NCBI GenBank assembly: GCA_023853785.1
Contig: JAJIRX010000738.1
Coordinates: 1-64,000 of the forward strand
DNA: 64,000 bases
Direction of reading: 5' to 3'
Origin: Psilocybe azurescens
Lineage: Eukaryota > Basidiomycota > Agaricomycetes > Agaricales > Agrocybaceae
The notes below the pieces were generated by a model. The model was not told where the DNA came from, did no database searches, and worked only from the letters and a program-made list of their open reading frames with translations. Position numbers and translations under genes: made by a program. This document shows positions 60,307 to 64,000 of this stretch, one piece after another. Every line of letters begins with the position of its first letter. The stretch's first letter is position 1.

Positions 60307-63300
60307 ATGCCCGTCAGTAGAGCAAATCCGCCAACAGGCCAACCAGTGCCACCGTCTTCAGTATCTATCGGCAAAAAACCCATGAATTATCCTCCAAATC
60401 AGCCCCAGACTCCCTCCCAGCAACCACAGCCAAAGAGCGCACGCGCGGCCTCAAAGGCTCCCGTATACAGCCAGCAGCAGCAACAGCAGCAACAGAATCG
60501 ACATCCATCGCCCCCATCTCCAATTCAGGGTCGGTGAACAAGACGAGGACGAGCTCCGGGGCCGCAGGCAGCCAGAATACCACCAATTCTGGTCCGACTG
60601 CGGCTCAGAAGGGTAAAGCCAACGCAAATAAGATATGGAGCACCAGCACGACCGAAGAGCGCGAGCGTATCAAGGATTTCTGGCTGGGTCTTGGGGAGCA
60701 GGAGCGCCGGAACCTCGTCAAGATCGAGAAAGACACTGTGCTCAGGAAAATGAAGGAACAGCAGAAACATAGCTGCTCTTGTGCCGTCTGTGGCAGAAAG
60801 CGGTTGGTATCCATTTTTTCACTCCGCCTCACTTCTCGATCATGGCACTTGTTTTTAATTTTCTATTTATCTTTCCTGTCAGACACGTTTGCTGACCAGG
60901 CTTTATTTCTTCTTTCCATGTCTTCTGAACATCTCTTGATCTAAATCTGATCAACCGCCGATCGTTCTTCGAAACGCACAGAAATGCAATAGAGGAAGAG
61001 CTCGAGGTACTGTACGATGCTTATTACGAAGAGCTAGAACAGTACGCAAATTACCAGCAGCGCTACGTTTCTTCTGGTTGCACTATACCGCCCCCCCCTG
61101 GGCCTGGGCCCTTTCCCGGAAGTGTGGAGTTGGACAAGAACGGCGCCGTCGTGGCACATGCTCCTGTAAATTCGAAACGAGCTCGAGCGGCTAAGCAACA
61201 GCAACAGCAACAGCAACGGGGGCCACCGCCTCAAGCAGCCCTACCCCCGTTAACGAATGGCCGCAAGCAACATCATCATCCCCATCACCATCCACCACCC
61301 GGAAAGGAAAGCGAGTTTGAAGAAGATGAGCAAGACGAGGAAGATTTCGATGGAGAAGAGTACGAAGAGGAAGAGGAGGAAGAGGAGGAAGAACAGGAGG
61401 AGGAGGAGGAGGAAGAAGAAGAAGAGGAAGAGGAGGAAGAGGAAGTCGCGCAACAGCAGATGGGACGTCGTACGGCTGATGGTCGTGTGCAGAAAGATCA
61501 AACAGCTCCAGCAGCTAGACGAGTACCCCCACAGGCGCCTACTGGTGGGCGTCGGAATACCCTGCTAAAGGACGGGACGGTTTGTTTAATATCGGAAACA
61601 GTCTAACCGTCACCGGTAAGTGTCTCTGTGCTTCGTGTGCCTACTGTACTAACTTACCCCTGACGGGTAGGCCCGGGCAATATCCTCACTGTCGCCGACG
61701 ATCTCCTGAAGAATGACGGCCAAAAGTTCTTGGAGATGATGGAACAACTCGCGGAGCGACGGATGCAGCGTGAAGAGGAAGCAGCTGCGGATGTCGAGGA
61801 CGAGAGTGAGGAGGAGAGCGACGAGGAACGGGATGGGAGCGAGGTAGACGAGGAAGGCGAAGACGATGGTGGTGGCAGCGACGAGGAAGACGAGGATGAG
61901 GATGAAGAGGATGAAGAGGAGGTGACTTTCCTATCGGATCATCTTTTTCTTTTCGTATATTGCTCACCTTTTTGGCAACTCGTGTAGATCATGACAGAGG
62001 AGCAAAAGATGGAAGAAGGCAAACGCATGTTTTCTATCTTTGCTGCGCGGATGTTCGAACAACGGGTACTACAAGCATACCGGGAAAAAGTCGCCCAGGA
62101 ACGTCAGCTGCAACTTCTGCTTGAACTCGACGAGGAGGACAAGAGCACTCGCGATCGTGAGATCAAGAAGCAGACCCAGAACCAAAAGAAGAAAGACAAG
62201 AAGCGGTTGGTGCTGTCTTTTTGTTCTATTCGTCCCATGGTTGTATTTATTGTTGGTTTTCCCGTTTAGGCAACAGAAGCAGGCCAAGGAAGAAGAAAAG
62301 GCTGCGAAAACTGCTGAAAAGGCTGCTGAGGAGGCTGCTGCGAAAGCCAAACAGATCGCTCTTGAGGAAGAGAACCGTAAGAAGCGTGAAGACGAGCGAC
62401 AAAGACGCGAGGCTGCTAAACGACTTGCGGAAGAGGAGAGGTTACGCAAAGAGGAGGAGAGGAAAAAGAGGCAGCAAGAAGAGCGCGAACGTGAGCTTGA
62501 ACGAGAAAGGAAGAAGAAAGATAAGGAGGATAAATTGAAGAAGGATAGAGAGGAGAAGGAGCGTAAAGCTAGGGAAGAACGTGAGGCAAGACTTGCCAAG
62601 GAACGCGAAGAAAAGGCTGAGCGCGAACGTATTGAGAAGGAGAAAAGAGAAGAAAGAGAGAAAATCGAGAAGGAGAAGAGGCTGGCGAAAGAGAAGGAGG
62701 AGAAGGCAGAAAAGGATGCGAAGGAGAAGCTCGCCGCTCAACAACGTGCTGCCGCCATCGCTCAAGCTCAACAAGCTAGCGCAGCGAAGCCACCCACTGT
62801 CCAACGCAACGCAACCGCTTCGTCGTCTACTTCAGCTCTGCCCGTGACTTCGAAGGTCAACGCGACGCCAGTGGTCTTGAATCCTGCTGCTCCTCGTTCG
62901 CCGAATTCCGTGGGGAACACCAACGGTGTTACTGCAAAGAAGGTTGTCAACAACAAGCATATTCCTCCTCCTGCTTCAGCGCCGGCAACTCCTGGTGGGC
63001 AGATGAACCGTCCCCACCATGCCCCTCAACAATTGCAACAACCTCTCAACAAATGCAGCAGCAGCCCAATCTGTCTCGTGCTCATCATCCTCTGACGCCT
63101 ATCAATGCTCCACACTTTCCCCTTCATCTTCCTCCTCTGCCACAGTCGTCTATGATGTTTGGACATCCTCAGGGACCTGTTATGATTCCTCCTCCTGCTT
63201 TGTCTCCGCGTGTAGGAGGGTTCCCTCCTATGCAGTATCCATTCGGTGCACCCAATATGCCACATCATCCTCCTGGCACGCCTTTGGCTCCTCGTAACTT

Positions 63301-64000
63301 CAATGGTCCTCCGTTTGATTCAAATTTCAACCGTGGTATGCCAATGGGTATTCCTATCAATAGTATCCCTACTGGCGCGCCTGCTCCCATTGGCCCTCCC
63401 AAGAACAAAGTTCCTGCTGCATCCACGTCTGTTCCTAACCCGTCTATGCTTGCTCCTGGACAAGGTCGGCGTGGATCGATCCCTCTTCTCAGTACGCAAT
63501 CTGATTCTGCTGGACCTGGCCCCATCACCCGCCCTATCGCACCGATTGCTCGTCCGACCACGACGACTGTAGGCGAAACTGCGAGCTCTGGTTCAGGATC
63601 GCCTAGTCGTAGGTCTCCGAGCCCTAAAGGTGTTCTTGGGTCGTCGGCGTTGGCTGCTGATGATGATGAAGTCGTGTCGGCGACGGGTCCTCGGAGAGTC
63701 GGTGCTGCGCCCATTGGAATTGGCATGAGTATGGCCGGGCCGCCTTCCGGTGTTAGTCACTCTTGGGGCGCTGTAGGCACACCGACAGCTGCAAGTCCGC
63801 GGGCTCCAATGGCACCCTGGGCAGTGTCTGGATTCTCTTCGCCTTCTCCCAATCGAGCTATTCCGAATGCCATTGGGTCCAACAGCCATCTGCATCAAAT
63901 TCATCCAGGGGTTCCGCCCATCGGAAACGGATCTTTGTGGGGAAACACGCCGACAAGCAATGGGGATAGTTGGCACCCCCAGACTGCTAATGGCTTCTTC
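60307..64000 (+). CDS. NST1: Stress response protein NST1 (3' end outside window)
   Basis: Large cytosolic coiled-coil protein of fungi; yeast NST1 affects salt tolerance and associates with P-bodies. The start is [19 protein letters not shown] Gln-rich segment is followed by the conserved core [28 protein letters not shown] and ALEVLY-like [19 protein letters not shown]. Acidic runs (61315-61445, 61780-61925) come next, then [38 protein letters not shown] and a very long Lys/Glu/Arg coiled coil (62270-62735). A Pro/Ser-rich tail is still open at 64000. Introns: 60803-60981, 61616-61670, 61922-61987 and 62206-62269; two use the unusual donor GTTGGT. Slips: C5 60511-60515 (one short), TTT 61581-61583 (one short) and near 63042 (one short). 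Confidence 0.9.

Noticed and set aside
61250..61967. Minus-strand leucine-rich and proline/histidine-rich frames opposite NST1
   Set aside because: They are complements of the acidic and histidine-rich NST1 low-complexity coding sequence.
1..64000. A biosynthetic gene cluster (P450, SDR, transporters, PPTase in one window)
   Set aside because: There is no core synthase, the P450 is dead, and these genes are scattered among housekeeping genes over 45 kb; no evidence of a shared pathway.

Overview
The window is nuclear DNA of a filamentous basidiomycete, most probably a mushroom-forming Agaricomycete. Genes are intron-rich with short introns (about 43-70 nt, GTRNGT donors, CTAAC-like branch points). 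Several families are typical of that class: a DUF6535 membrane protein, an NB-ARC/TPR protein, expanded single-pass membrane proteins with an N-terminal beta-sandwich-like domain, a DUF7598-like membrane protein and a divergent phosphopantetheinyl transferase. There are no rRNA or tRNA genes, no CRISPR array, and no complete transposon that I can support.

Layout. 1-6.8 kb: a decayed cytochrome P450 carrying a TA-flanked MITE in one of its introns, then a frameshifted DUF6535 gene. 6.8-20.2 kb is a conserved housekeeping block: a peroxisomal Lon protease (+), the ER Hsp70 LHS1/GRP170 (-) and a Munc13-type exocytosis factor (-). 20.2-25 kb: an F-box relic and a membrane-anchored NB-ARC/TPR protein. 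26-33 kb: two multi-pass membrane proteins and a short-chain dehydrogenase. 34-41 kb: a truncated-looking PA-domain protein, a sugar transporter and an F-box-like gene, separated by degenerate DNA. 41.7-52.2 kb: an APC amino-acid/choline permease, a phosphopantetheinyl transferase, an intronless HD phosphohydrolase, a secreted SGNH esterase and a Dal5-type MFS transporter. 52.8-57.9 kb: a tandem array of three related single-pass membrane proteins, all on the minus strand. 60.3 kb to the end: NST1, running off the window.

A feature of the whole window is frequent one-base frame slips. Nearly every conserved multi-exon gene needs one to four single-base corrections, most of them in mononucleotide runs, while splice sites and catalytic motifs are intact. 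This pattern fits residual homopolymer errors in the assembly better than mass pseudogenisation, so coordinates are given for whole genes and the slips are listed. The P450 differs: it also has a nonsense codon, a lost ExxR glutamate and a broken heme loop, so I call it a true pseudogene.

Functionally, the central block serves organelle proteostasis (peroxisome, ER) and secretion. The flanks are accessory: nutrient uptake, secreted hydrolase, surface or sensor-like membrane proteins. Nothing ties them into one pathway. I found no convincing undescribed multi-gene system; the best candidates for novelty are the TM-anchored NB-ARC/TPR protein and the tandem membrane-protein array.
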